DNA of 64,000 bases from Hydrogenophaga sp. (GTDB lineage: Bacteria; Pseudomonadota; Gammaproteobacteria; Burkholderiales; Burkholderiaceae_C): NCBI RefSeq assembly GCF_030656115.1, contig NZ_JAUSOO010000037.1, positions 109,932-173,931 of the forward strand. The letters run 5' to 3'. Below, in pieces: positions 17,628 to 25,272 of the stretch. The notes below the pieces were generated by a model that saw nothing but the letters and a program-made list of their open reading frames with translations, was not told the origin of the DNA and searched no databases. A program made the translations under genes and the position numbers. Every line of letters begins with the position of its first letter. The first letter of the stretch is position 1.

Positions 17628-18150
17628 AGCCCCGCCCGTTGACCGCGCGCAAGGTGGCGCTGCAACGGCCCGCCAATGTGGTGGGCCTGCGGCTGCAGGC
17701 TGCGCCCGGCCACATCATGGAATACCACGGGCTACCCTACGAAACCGACTTCAGCATCCAGCGGCAGCCCCCCCGCACGCCCACTGAACACGCCCGCCGC
17801 GCCCAAGAGCCACCATATTCAAAGACCGCGAAGACGCAGCCCCCAACTGGCCACCCGGCTGGCCGCCTACCGGGCCCGCACCCGCTGATTTTGGCCATTC
17901 CCCGGGGCGCCGTACCCATGGCCAAGGTGCTGGCTGAGCTGCTGAGGGGCTGAACGCGCCACGCCTTGGTGTGGCTGTGTCCCATGACACCATCCGTCCT
18001 GCGGCTGCGAAGGTCGCTTGCTGACCGTCCGGTCAACCAAGGTCAATGGCAGGTGGGCAGCGACAACCGCCAGTCATGACGACAGCCAAACTTCAACGTC
18101 CGGCGGACGGGCGGTGATCCGCCAGCGCAAGATCTGTTCGAGAAAACACC
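17628..18150. other. Intergenic region containing a pseudogene
   Basis: These 523 bases follow the DUF3445 gene and precede the convergent phytase-like gene. Apart from the phosphoribosyltransferase remnant at 17815-17953, no open frame of family character was found. The remaining sequence (17954-18150) shows nothing. Confidence 0.5.
17815..17953 (+). pseudogene. Remnant of phosphoribosyltransferase gene, 5' part only
   Basis: Reading across three frames gives IFKDREDAA, then QLATRLAAYRAR, then PLILAIPRGAVPMAKVLAEL. Together these are the amino end of bacterial phosphoribosyltransferase-domain proteins, which normally begin M-F-x-D-R-x-D-A. The initiator codon is ATA instead of ATG, at least two frameshifts are present, and the sequence stops soon after the PRGAVPM segment, before the PRPP-binding loop. 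It is a dead 5' fragment. Confidence 0.65.
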
Positions 18151-19557
18151 TCAAAACAGTGGCTTGGCCGTCTTGATCACGTACAGCGTGTTTGCATCCG
18201 CCTTGCCGGTATGCAGCAGCTTCTGACGGACACCCCCCTGGCCATCAGGTTCGATCGCGAAGTCATCGTCGTTGATGATGCCGATCGTGTTGGCATCGAT
18301 GACCCAAAGGCCTTCCATCTTGTCATGTGGATACTTCTGTCCGGCCACCGCGTCATAGACCATTGTTTTGGTAACGGGTTTAATCCCCTGTGCAGCCAGT
18401 GCGGCCCATCCCGGCGAGAAGTCAGTTCCCACAGCCTCATCCTTGATCACCTGTTCCAGTGTCTTGCTGTTGAGCAACAGTCCTGTGGATGCGTCGCGCA
18501 CAAGTTGCCCACCCGACGCGCTGACCAATGCCGTGTTGCTGCCATCCACATTCGTTGCGCCAGCCAGATCGATGCTGTAGATATTTTTCCGGATCGTACC
18601 CGTGTCGCGGCCAAAAAATTTGGTGTCTCGTTCGATCACCAAAAACTTCGTGGCAGAAAGTGCAACGATTTCAGAGTTCGCCAAACCTGCCGCGTCTTGT
18701 CGATAGAGGTACTGCGCCACAGCGCCGCTGTCTACATTGATCGTGACGATGCGGGTGATGTCTGTCGTGCCAGCTGCAGTGCGGTTTGGGTTGTAGAGGT
18801 TTGACTGCATGATGCCGACCAACGTCTTGCCGTCGGGCATAACGGCCAAGCCCTCCATGCCGCGATTCGGCCAGCGACGTGAAAGCTCAGCGGGCAAAAC
18901 ACGGCCCGCTTTGTTTCGCGTATCCGCCACGAACGGATTGATGCGCGCAATTTCACGGCCATCTGCATTGAAATGCACCATGTGTGGTCCGTACTCGTCG
19001 CTGACCCAGAACGTGCCATCTGGCATCGCCACCAAACCTTCGGCATCCAACCCACTCTCGTCAAAGCCGGTCTGACCATCGCTGTCGGGGTCAAGTGCAA
19101 CGACACCACCGCCCAAGAGGTAAGGCGTTTCGCCGGTGGAGCCGAAGCTCTTGTTGGGCAACCCGGAAAGGGCCCGACCGTTGCGGTCTTTCAGCAACGT
19201 GGCCTTCACAAGTTCGACCTGCCCTTGCGCATTGAGTTTGAAGAGACCAAGGCGCGGTGTGTAGTCGGGGCTGACAAATATGATTCCCGATGGCGTGACG
19301 CCTGCGGCGGTTGCAGCGTTCGGACCGCGGTCGGTGAGTGCATAAAAATGGCCGGGCAGGGTTGGGTGCTTGGCCATGGCCGAGCCGAAACCACCATTGC
19401 GCACTTCTGTTCCGTTGGACAGCTTCGCCAACTGGGTATAAGCCAAGGTCGCCCCTTCCGCGCCCGGGTAGGCAAAGTCCACACCGTCTGATCCACCGCA
19501 GGCGGAAAGGACAACAGTTGCGGCGATTGCGATGGAAGTCAGGAAAAACGAGCGCAT
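18151..19557 (-). CDS. Phytase-like esterase-domain lipoprotein
   Basis: A 468-residue exported lipoprotein. The signal sequence FFLTSIAIAATVVLSACGGS carries a clear lipobox with Cys near residue 20. The mature part is a beta-propeller of the Phytase-like/esterase-like family, with motifs GHFYALTDRGPNA, FDESGLDAEGLVAMPDGTFWVSDEYGPHMVHF, NRGMEGLAVMPDGKTLVGIMQS, KMEGLWVIDANTIGIINDDDF and many Asp/Glu residues that probably bind calcium. It may hydrolyse phosphoesters in the periplasm or at the outer membrane. The ATG at 19557 is taken because it begins the signal peptide; the frame runs 32 codons further upstream without merit. GC content is lower than that of its neighbours, hinting at transfer. 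Confidence 0.8.
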   Translation of the reverse strand: MRSFFLTSIAIAATVVLSACGGSDGVDFAYPGAEGATLAYTQLAKLSNGTEVRNGGFGSAMAKHPTLPGHFYALTDRGPNAATAAGVTPSGIIFVSPDYTPRLGLFKLNAQGQVELVKATLLKDRNGRALSGLPNKSFGSTGETPYLLGGGVVALDPDSDGQTGFDESGLDAEGLVAMPDGTFWVSDEYGPHMVHFNADGREIARINPFVADTRNKAGRVLPAELSRRWPNRGMEGLAVMPDGKTLVGIMQSNLYNPNRTAAGTTDITRIVTINVDSGAVAQYLYRQDAAGLANSEIVALSATKFLVIERDTKFFGRDTGTIRKNIYSIDLAGATNVDGSNTALVSASGGQLVRDASTGLLLNSKTLEQVIKDEAVGTDFSPGWAALAAQGIKPVTKTMVYDAVAGQKYPHDKMEGLWVIDANTIGIINDDDFAIEPDGQGGVRQKLLHTGKADANTLYVIKTAKPLF

Positions 19558-19673
19558 GTGTACTACCAATTTTGTGGATGAAGGTGAACGGTAGCTTGCG
19601 AGAGTTTCAATGACGTGACATGAGTTTGCTGCGCCTGCTGCTTCCTGGAACAAGCGAGATGACTCGGTGTATT

Positions 19674-19912
19674 GGGGGCCACACTTTCCAGCTGCGCTTC
19701 GGGGTGGTGGCGCGGCACCACCGTCTCAATCTCTTCCACGCGCAGGCGCGGCACGTCCACCATCATCAACAATTCGCCCGCTGCAATGGCTTGTTCATAG
19801 GCCTCGATGCGGCTGCTGGGCAGGTCAACACCCCCATGCTCGACATCCAGGCACCAAAACCGCCACCAAACGCGGTGATGGCCAGCAGGGCGCCAGCGCT
19901 GGATCGCCCAAT
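19674..19912 (-). pseudogene. Remnant of DUF1269-like membrane protein gene, 3' part
   Basis: Two adjacent frames reconstruct a known C-terminal region: SSAGALLAITAFGGGFGAWM in one frame, then GVDLPSSRIEAYEQAIAAGE and LLMMVDVPRLRVEEIETVV with a final HHPEA in the next. Intact homologues join these parts and end soon after the HHPEA motif. The frame break lies near the five-G run at 19831-19835. The normal stop is lost, and the 5' two thirds of the gene are missing. Confidence 0.6.
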
Positions 19913-19969
19913 GTGCTTAAATACCATCCACATGGAATCCAATGGGAATCCAAACAGATGGTTTTACAC

Positions 19970-20389
19970 ATGGCCAACACACCGACCGAACCCAAAGCCC
20001 GGGTGGGCGACACCGAAAAACTCACCATCAACCTCGGCGTTGTCGACCTGGGGCAGGTGGACCTGCTGGTGCAGGAAGGGTTTTATTCCAACCGCTCCGA
20101 CCTGATTCGCACGGCGGTGCGCAACCAGCTGGCGCTGCATGCCGACGCGGTGCGCCAAACCGTGGCGCGGCGCACGCTGATGCTGGGCCTGCAACACCTG
20201 GGCCGAGCCGACCTGGAGCGCGCCGTGGCGGCCGGCGAGCGGCTGCGGGTGCAGGTGGTGGGCCTGGCCCGCATTGCCGAAGACGTGTCGCCCGAACTCG
20301 CACTGGCCGCCATTGAATCGGTGTCGGTGCTGGGCGCGTTTCATGCATCCCCCGAGGTGCGCCGCGCGCTGGCTTCGCGCATGGTGTGA
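19970..20389 (+). CDS. CopG-type ribbon-helix-helix regulator
   Basis: A 139-residue protein. Residues 12-55 form a clear ribbon-helix-helix: strand KLTINLGVVDLGQVDLLV, then EGFYSNRSDLIRTAVRNQL, where RSDLIR is the classic second helix. The tail is helical (ARRTLMLGLQHLGRADLERA) with no toxin-binding motif. It sits 105 bp upstream of the PHA depolymerase on the same strand, and such pairs suggest a local repressor of polyester turnover (inference). The start may be ATG 19970 or ATG 19958. Confidence 0.75.
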   Translation: MANTPTEPKARVGDTEKLTINLGVVDLGQVDLLVQEGFYSNRSDLIRTAVRNQLALHADAVRQTVARRTLMLGLQHLGRADLERAVAAGERLRVQVVGLARIAEDVSPELALAAIESVSVLGAFHASPEVRRALASRMV

Positions 20390-20493
20390 ACCCGTCACCC
20401 CATTCCCCCCGATCCCATGCCCCACGAAAGCCATTTTTGATCCGTCCACGGCCCCCAGGCCCCTCTGCTTTTTCCAACCCGAGCGCCCTTGCC

Positions 20494-21657
20494 ATGAACA
20501 TCCAGGAAACCATTGAACGCGCGCTGAAGTCGGCCGGGCTCAACACCCAGAGCGGCCCCCTGCGCGGGGTAACCGACACCATTCGCAACGCGCTGGCCTC
20601 GGCCGGGCTGGTGGTGGGTGCTGCGGCCACGCCGGCGCAAGCGGCGGCGCCTGGCGACGACACCATCGACGTGGTGGCCCGCGAAGTGCCGACGCCGGGC
20701 TCCGACACCGCCGACGCGGCCCCCGCCGGGGGGCAATTCGTGCTGCGCAGCTTCACCGCACCTGCGGGCACCCGGGCCTACAAGCTGTACGTTCCGGCGC
20801 AGGCCACCGGTGCCCAGATGCCCAAAACGGCCAAAACGGCCACGGCGGGAGCCTTGCCGCTGGTGGTCATGCTGCACGGCTGTACCCAGTCGGCCGACGA
20901 CTTTGCTGCCGGCACCCAGATGAACCGGCTGGCCGACGAACACGGCTTTTTGGTGGTGTACCCCGAACAGGCCTCGGGCGCCAACGCCTCGCGCTGCTGG
21001 AACTGGTTTCGCGCCGAAGACCAACAGCGCGGCGCTGGCGAGCCCGCGCTGCTGGCCGCTCTGGTGCAGTCCGTGGTGGCCGAGCACCCAGTGGACCCGG
21101 GCCGTGTGTACGTGGCCGGGCTCTCGGCCGGCGCGGCCATGGCCGTGATCCTGGGCGAAACCTACCCCGAGCTGTTTGCCGCCGTGGGTGCCCATTCGGG
21201 CCTGCCGTATGCCGCCGCGCACGACATTCCCTCGGCCATGGCCGCCATGAAAGGCCGCGGTGTGATGGGCATGGGCCACCTGCCCGGCACACCCGACGAC
21301 CCACGCCGTCCGGCCCGACAAGCGGTGCCGGTGATCGTGTTCCACGGCGACCGCGACCACACCGTGCAGCACAGCAACGGTGAACACATCGTGCAGCAAG
21401 CCGCCAGCGCCCACGCGGCCCGCCCGGCAGGCCTGCGCGCCAGCACCGAGCAGGGTCAGACGCCCAGCGGCCGCAGCTACACCCGCACCCGGCACACCAA
21501 CGCCCAAGGCCGGTGTCTGGTGGAGCTGTGGACGCTGCACGGCGCGGGCCACGCCTGGTCGGGCGGCGACGCCCGTGGCTCGTTCACCGACGGCAACGGC
21601 CCCGACGCTTCGGCCGAGATGCTGCGGTTTTTTCTGGCGCAGCCGAAGAACAACTGA
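20494..21657 (+). CDS. PHB depolymerase family esterase
   Basis: A 387-residue alpha/beta-hydrolase of the extracellular-type PHA depolymerase family. The first 90 residues are a helical, phasin-like or linker region (IQETIERALKSAGLNTQSG...). The catalytic domain begins with FVLRSFTAPAGTRAYKLYVP, and the oxyanion region is VVMLHGCTQSADDFAAGTQMN. The nucleophile is Ser211 in GLSAGAAM, and the acid and His are in VFHGDRDHTV and HGAGHAWSGG. There is no obvious Sec signal, which agrees with an intracellular or unusually secreted polyester hydrolase. It would release hydroxybutyrate units from polymer. It is complete and preceded by the CopG regulator. Confidence 0.85.
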   Translation: MNIQETIERALKSAGLNTQSGPLRGVTDTIRNALASAGLVVGAAATPAQAAAPGDDTIDVVAREVPTPGSDTADAAPAGGQFVLRSFTAPAGTRAYKLYVPAQATGAQMPKTAKTATAGALPLVVMLHGCTQSADDFAAGTQMNRLADEHGFLVVYPEQASGANASRCWNWFRAEDQQRGAGEPALLAALVQSVVAEHPVDPGRVYVAGLSAGAAMAVILGETYPELFAAVGAHSGLPYAAAHDIPSAMAAMKGRGVMGMGHLPGTPDDPRRPARQAVPVIVFHGDRDHTVQHSNGEHIVQQAASAHAARPAGLRASTEQGQTPSGRSYTRTRHTNAQGRCLVELWTLHGAGHAWSGGDARGSFTDGNGPDASAEMLRFFLAQPKNN

Positions 21658-21759
21658 AACGAATACACGTTCTGAGACGCTGAGACGCCCGGACGCAGTG
21701 CCTGGGCGTGGCACGATCGGTGCTTTCCCACCCCTGCCCTCCGCCTTCCATCCAACCCC

Positions 21760-22233
21760 ATGCAACTCCCCGCACACCAGCTCAGCATGTCGGTGCTGAT
21801 GACGCCCGACACCGCCAATTTCTCGGGCAACGTTCACGGCGGCACCATTCTGAAACTGCTTGACCAGGTGGCCTACGCCTGCGCCAGCCGCTACGCCGGC
21901 ACCTACGTGGTCACGCTCAGCGTGGACCAGGTCATGTTCCGCCAGCCCATCCACGTGGGCGAACTCGTCACCTTCCTGGCCTCGGTCAACCACACCGGCA
22001 GCTCGTCCATGGAAATCGGCATCAAGGTGATTGCCGAAAACATCCGCACGCAGGAAAACCGCCACGTCAACAGCTGCTTCTTCACCATGGTGGCGGTGGA
22101 CGACGCGGGCAAGCCCACCGCCGTGTCGCCGCTGCGCCCCTTCAGCCCCGACGAGCGCCGCCGCCACGCCGCCGCCGAGGTGCGCAAGGCCATGCGCCGC
22201 GAAATGGAGCAGCGTTTTCTGGCGATCCGCTGA
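21760..22233 (+). CDS. Acyl-CoA thioesterase, YciA/hotdog family
   Basis: A 157-residue hotdog-fold protein with the catalytic strand ANFSGNVHGGTILKLLDQVAYACASRYAG and the YciA-type segment TLSVDQVMFRQPIHVGELVTF. It hydrolyses acyl-CoA esters in the cytosol. It follows the depolymerase by about 100 bp and precedes the efflux pump on the same strand, so these may form one transcription unit connected with lipid or polyester metabolism. The C-terminal helix is basic (RRRHAAAEVRKAMRREMEQR). Confidence 0.88.
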   Translation: MQLPAHQLSMSVLMTPDTANFSGNVHGGTILKLLDQVAYACASRYAGTYVVTLSVDQVMFRQPIHVGELVTFLASVNHTGSSSMEIGIKVIAENIRTQENRHVNSCFFTMVAVDDAGKPTAVSPLRPFSPDERRRHAAAEVRKAMRREMEQRFLAIR

Positions 22234-22351
22234 AGCACTGTCGGGCCGGGCCACGCCACGCGACAGGCCTTTCGCCCGGTGGCGGTTACAGTGGCACGCG
22301 GCCATCTGGGCCGCTGAATGTTTGGGCCCATTGCAGGGCCCGCACCGCTGA

Positions 22352-23569
22352 ATGACCGCTACCCCACCCCCACCCCCCACCCACGCCCTGCTGGTGACCA
22401 ACCTGCTGGCCCAACTCGCGTTTGGCCTGCTCGCCATGACCATCTGCCTGCCCTCCATGCAGGAATGGGCCGCCGTGTTCGACGCCAGCCAGGCCCGCGT
22501 GCAGCTCACCTTCAGCGGTTATGTGGTGGCCTACGGCGGCCTGCAACTGCTCTACGGCCCGCTGTCCGACCGCCTGGGGCGCAAACACATCTTGCTGTTC
22601 GGGCTCTTCGTGGGCGGTGTGGGCGCGGTCATGGCCGCGCTGGCGAACGACCTGAACACGCTCATCGTGGCGCGCGTGCTGCAAGGCGCGGGCAGCGCGG
22701 CGGGCATGGTGGTGGGGCGCGCCATGGTGCAAGACCTGTTTCAAGGCCCGGCGCGCACCCGCGTCATGGCCTACATCGGCATGACCATGGGCCTGTGCCC
22801 GCCGCTGGCCACCATCATCGGCGGGCAGTTGCACGTGCGCCTGGGCTGGCAGTCCAACTTTGTGCTCATGGCCGTGCTGGCGGCGGTGCTGTTTGTGGCC
22901 GCCTGGCGCGGCCTGCCCGACCACCAGAAAGCCACCACCGTGCAGCCGCACTGGCTGCGCGCCATGGGGGCTTCTTATGCGCGCCTGGCCCGCGAGCCCG
23001 CGTTCATTCTGTATGTGGCGCTGTTGTCCATGATCACGGCCACCTTCTACACCTTCCTCAGCGGCGCCCCCATCGTGCTGGGCAGCTACGGCGTGGGCCC
23101 CGAGGGCCTTGGCTACTACATCATGAGCATTCCGCTGGCCTACATCGTGGGCAACTACCTCACCTCGCACCTGGTGCACCGCACCGGTGACCGCCCCATG
23201 ATGCTGCTGGGCCAGGCGCTCACCCTCAGCGGCGTGGCCCTCATGCTCGGTCTGGCGCTGGCCGGCTGGCATTCACCGCTGGCCTTTGCCTTGCCGCTCA
23301 TTTTGCTGGGCATCGGGCACGGTTTTCTGGTGCCACCGGCGCTGGCGGGCACCGTCAGCCTGGTGCCCGCGCTGGCCGGTTCGGCCGCCGCCGTGGCCGG
23401 CCTCATGCAGCAAATGATGGGCGCCGTGGGCGGCTTCACCGTGGGCCTGTTCAGCCACGAAGGCGCGGTGAACCTGGGGCTGCTGATGCTGGGCTTTGCC
23501 TTGTGCGCGGCGGTGGCGCAGGGGCTGCTGCACCGGCTTGTTGCGCGGTCAGCGCGCCAGGGGCGTTGA
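22352..23569 (+). CDS. Bcr/CflA family multidrug efflux MFS transporter
   Basis: A 405-residue major facilitator with 12 predicted membrane helices. The MFS motif A is YGPLSDRLGRKHILL near residue 70, and RVLQGAGSAAGMVVGRAMVQDLF is the Bcr-type motif in helices 4-5. It exports drugs by proton antiport. The last 26 codons (ALCAAVAQGLLHRLVARSAR...) are duplicated almost exactly 1.65 kb downstream, at 25148-25226. Confidence 0.87.
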   Translation: MTATPPPPPTHALLVTNLLAQLAFGLLAMTICLPSMQEWAAVFDASQARVQLTFSGYVVAYGGLQLLYGPLSDRLGRKHILLFGLFVGGVGAVMAALANDLNTLIVARVLQGAGSAAGMVVGRAMVQDLFQGPARTRVMAYIGMTMGLCPPLATIIGGQLHVRLGWQSNFVLMAVLAAVLFVAAWRGLPDHQKATTVQPHWLRAMGASYARLAREPAFILYVALLSMITATFYTFLSGAPIVLGSYGVGPEGLGYYIMSIPLAYIVGNYLTSHLVHRTGDRPMMLLGQALTLSGVALMLGLALAGWHSPLAFALPLILLGIGHGFLVPPALAGTVSLVPALAGSAAAVAGLMQQMMGAVGGFTVGLFSHEGAVNLGLLMLGFALCAAVAQGLLHRLVARSARQGR

Positions 23570-23572
23570 CCG
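23494..23572 (+). repeat. 79-bp direct repeat, copy 1 (3' end of MFS gene)
   Basis: This copy lies within the last codons of the Bcr/CflA pump and just beyond its stop. It matches 25148-25226 in 78 of 79 positions in the same orientation; the one difference is G at 23540 versus A at 25194. A further short match (GGGTCTGGGTTTCGG) follows both copies at slightly different distances. Confidence 0.92.
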
Positions 23573-23654
23573 GGCAAGCGAGATCGGGTGTCGGGTCTGG
23601 GTTTCGGTCGCACGGTGCTTGCCCGGCAGCCTCTTTTGCTCAAGCAGGTCTTGC

Positions 23655-24575
23655 TCAGGACGCGGGCTGAACAGGGCGACTTCTCTTGCGAGGAGCCAAC
23701 AGAGGGGACTCCCCCAGTCGAATCGATGCGAACTTTTGCGCGGGTGCGGGCTTGGACAGGCCCTCGGTCGAGGCACTCTCGACCCAGTCGGGCATGGCAA
23801 AGGTCCTGCGGGTTTGAAGCCGCTTCATTCCCTCGTTCCACTCCCAGAGCATGCGCAGCCCCACCGGCTCAAAGCCCTTGGTGTATCTGATGTGGTGTTT
23901 GAGTTCTGGAACGACGGAGTCGACCGCCGAGCAGACACGGTCCACAAGCTGGCGCTGCGCACTGGGGTCGAAGCCGAGGTGCTGCTGCAGGTAGCGCCAA
24001 AGAGCCTTGGGCATGTCCCAGCTCTTGCGGCCGTCCACGTACATGCCGGGTGGGTTGTTCGCATACCGGTCATAGGCAAGAATGGTCAGCATGTCGTAGA
24101 TGGGAGCCACTTCGACATCATTCTGGTGGGTGTACACGAAGCCCAGGTTCTTGGTGTGACAGTCCGCATTGCCCAGCGCGAAGGTGAACAGCAATGTGAC
24201 GGCCAGTCGCTCGTTGGATGAGCGCAGGCGCTCGGGCTCAACGTAGTCACGAACCAGACGCGCCGCTCGCTCCCAAGTCGACTCGTATTTTTGCTCAGGC
24301 ACCAGGCCCAGAAGGCTGCAGAAGTCTTCAAAGCCTTTGCGCTGCCCGGCGGTATCGATGTCAAAGCGCTCGACAACCAGCACTTGACCGTCTTCGGAGA
24401 CCACGGTGTTGGCCGCAGGCACCTTTGTGCGACGCGCTACCTCCATGCAAAGATGCTCGTTCAGGGCCACAAAGGGCTGGTGCTCCGAGCTGCCTTTGAC
24501 GATGTGCCGTTCTGTGGCAACGGTTCCCTTGCGAAACAGGGCCTGGGTTTCAGGCGTCAGGAACTTGGGAACCAC
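23655..24575 (-). CDS. hipA: HipA-family serine/threonine kinase, N-terminally truncated
   Basis: About 306 residues of HipA kinase core. Visible are VPKFLTPETQALFRKGTVAT and RHIVKGSSEHQPFVALNEH (ATP-binding region), the VVERFD motif, the catalytic loop LGNADCHTKNLGFVY with its Asp, and the metal-binding APIYDML. Full HipA proteins have about 100 more amino-terminal residues. The conserved SGVSG that precedes VPK lies upstream of the only usable start here (GTG at 24575), so the annotated start is probably not native. Further upstream, an in-frame ATG at 24644 is cut by TAG at 24618-24620. By family HipA phosphorylates an aminoacyl-tRNA synthetase and causes growth arrest. Whether this copy is active is uncertain. 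It follows hipB directly, as in E. coli. Confidence 0.65.
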   Translation of the reverse strand: MVPKFLTPETQALFRKGTVATERHIVKGSSEHQPFVALNEHLCMEVARRTKVPAANTVVSEDGQVLVVERFDIDTAGQRKGFEDFCSLLGLVPEQKYESTWERAARLVRDYVEPERLRSSNERLAVTLLFTFALGNADCHTKNLGFVYTHQNDVEVAPIYDMLTILAYDRYANNPPGMYVDGRKSWDMPKALWRYLQQHLGFDPSAQRQLVDRVCSAVDSVVPELKHHIRYTKGFEPVGLRMLWEWNEGMKRLQTRRTFAMPDWVESASTEGLSKPAPAQKFASIRLGESPLLAPRKRSRPVQPAS

Positions 24576-24650
24576 GCCGGAAACGCCAGACGCCGCATAC
24601 TGGCGTTTCCAGACGCGCTACGCGATGCCCCTGAACGAAAACATGCAGGC

Positions 24651-24962
24651 TCATCGTGCACTCGGACCGGTATTGGTGCCGCTCTTGACCTCACTGAGCA
24701 CCTCGTCAAGGGTGGGTCGGCGAACCAGCGGGGTGAACTGCACCTCGTGACCGAGCACCCGGAGCAATCGCAACAGTTTGGCCGCCGAGAAATCGTTGCC
24801 TGCCCCGGACTCGAATCGGGACAGGGCCTCCTGGCGCATGCCCACAGCCGAAGCCACCTCTACCTGTGTTTTGCCTGCTGCTTTGCGCAAGGCACGGAAC
24901 TGCCGCCCTACGGCCGGTAGGTTGTCCAGGGGTTCCTTGCGAAAATATGCGTCTGTGGTCAT
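24651..24962 (-). CDS. hipB: HipB-like XRE antitoxin/repressor
   Basis: A 103-residue protein. Residues 18-80 form an XRE helix-turn-helix (VGRQFRALRKAAGKTQVEVASAVGMRQEALSRFESG...), followed by a C-terminal extension. It lies immediately upstream of the kinase on the same strand. In the family, HipB represses the operon and binds HipA. Upstream are TATGC-N8-GCATA elements of the E. coli hip operator geometry, supporting autoregulation. The ATG at 24962 is preferred over longer in-frame extensions because it begins at the AT-rich promoter edge. Confidence 0.8.
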   Translation of the reverse strand: MTTDAYFRKEPLDNLPAVGRQFRALRKAAGKTQVEVASAVGMRQEALSRFESGAGNDFSAAKLLRLLRVLGHEVQFTPLVRRPTLDEVLSEVKSGTNTGPSAR

Positions 24963-24963
24963 A
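24946..24963. promoter_or_regulatory. Putative HipB operator overlapping hipB start (imperfect)
   Basis: The sequence TATGC-N8-TCATA overlaps the hipB initiation codon. It differs by one base from the two perfect sites upstream. The position would let HipB block its own translation start region or promoter. Confidence 0.4.
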
Positions 24964-25058
24964 AAAAAACATTTACGGTTTAAATAATAACAACAAACGC
25001 ATATTTTGGGATGCGCCTTTGCTGTCGCAATAAGCGGCAATCGGCTGCTGTATGAATT

Positions 25059-25076
25059 TATGCGTTTTTTCGCATA
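25059..25076. promoter_or_regulatory. Putative HipB operator 1, TATGC-N8-GCATA
   Basis: A perfect inverted repeat of 5-bp half sites with an 8-bp spacer, in the AT-rich region about 100 bp upstream of hipB. The geometry equals that of the E. coli hip operators (TATCC-N8-GGATA), with a different base at each fifth position. This is an inference from sequence only. Confidence 0.55.
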
Positions 25077-25099
25077 TAAAAGCTGCTGCATGGGCATTT

Positions 25100-25117
25100 T
25101 ATGCATCTTGGCGCATA
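25100..25117. promoter_or_regulatory. Putative HipB operator 2, TATGC-N8-GCATA
   Basis: A second perfect inverted repeat of the same kind, 41 bp from the first (about four helical turns), which would place both sites on one face of the DNA for cooperative repression. Confidence 0.55.
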
Positions 25118-25147
25118 TCAATGACGGTGCGCGGTACAACTCGCGGC

Positions 25148-25226
25148 CTTTGCCTTGTGCGCGGCGGTGGCGCAGGGGCTGCTGCACCGGCTTATTGCGC
25201 GGTCAGCGCGCCAGGGGCGTTGACCG
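25148..25226 (+). repeat. 79-bp direct repeat, copy 2 (duplicated pump 3' end)
   Basis: This is a non-functional copy of the pump gene's 3' end, without the rest of the gene. The two copies bracket the 1.6-kb hipBA-like segment. This is the outcome expected if the segment entered by recombination within or duplication of the pump gene end. No integrase or transposase is present between the copies. Confidence 0.92.
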
Positions 25227-25272
25227 CGCTGGTGCAGGGTCTGGGTTTCGGCTGGATTCGTTCAAACCAAGC

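Noticed and set aside
23573..25147. Classical insertion sequence or integrative element explaining the direct repeats
   Set aside because: No transposase, integrase, terminal inverted repeats or tRNA target was found between the copies.
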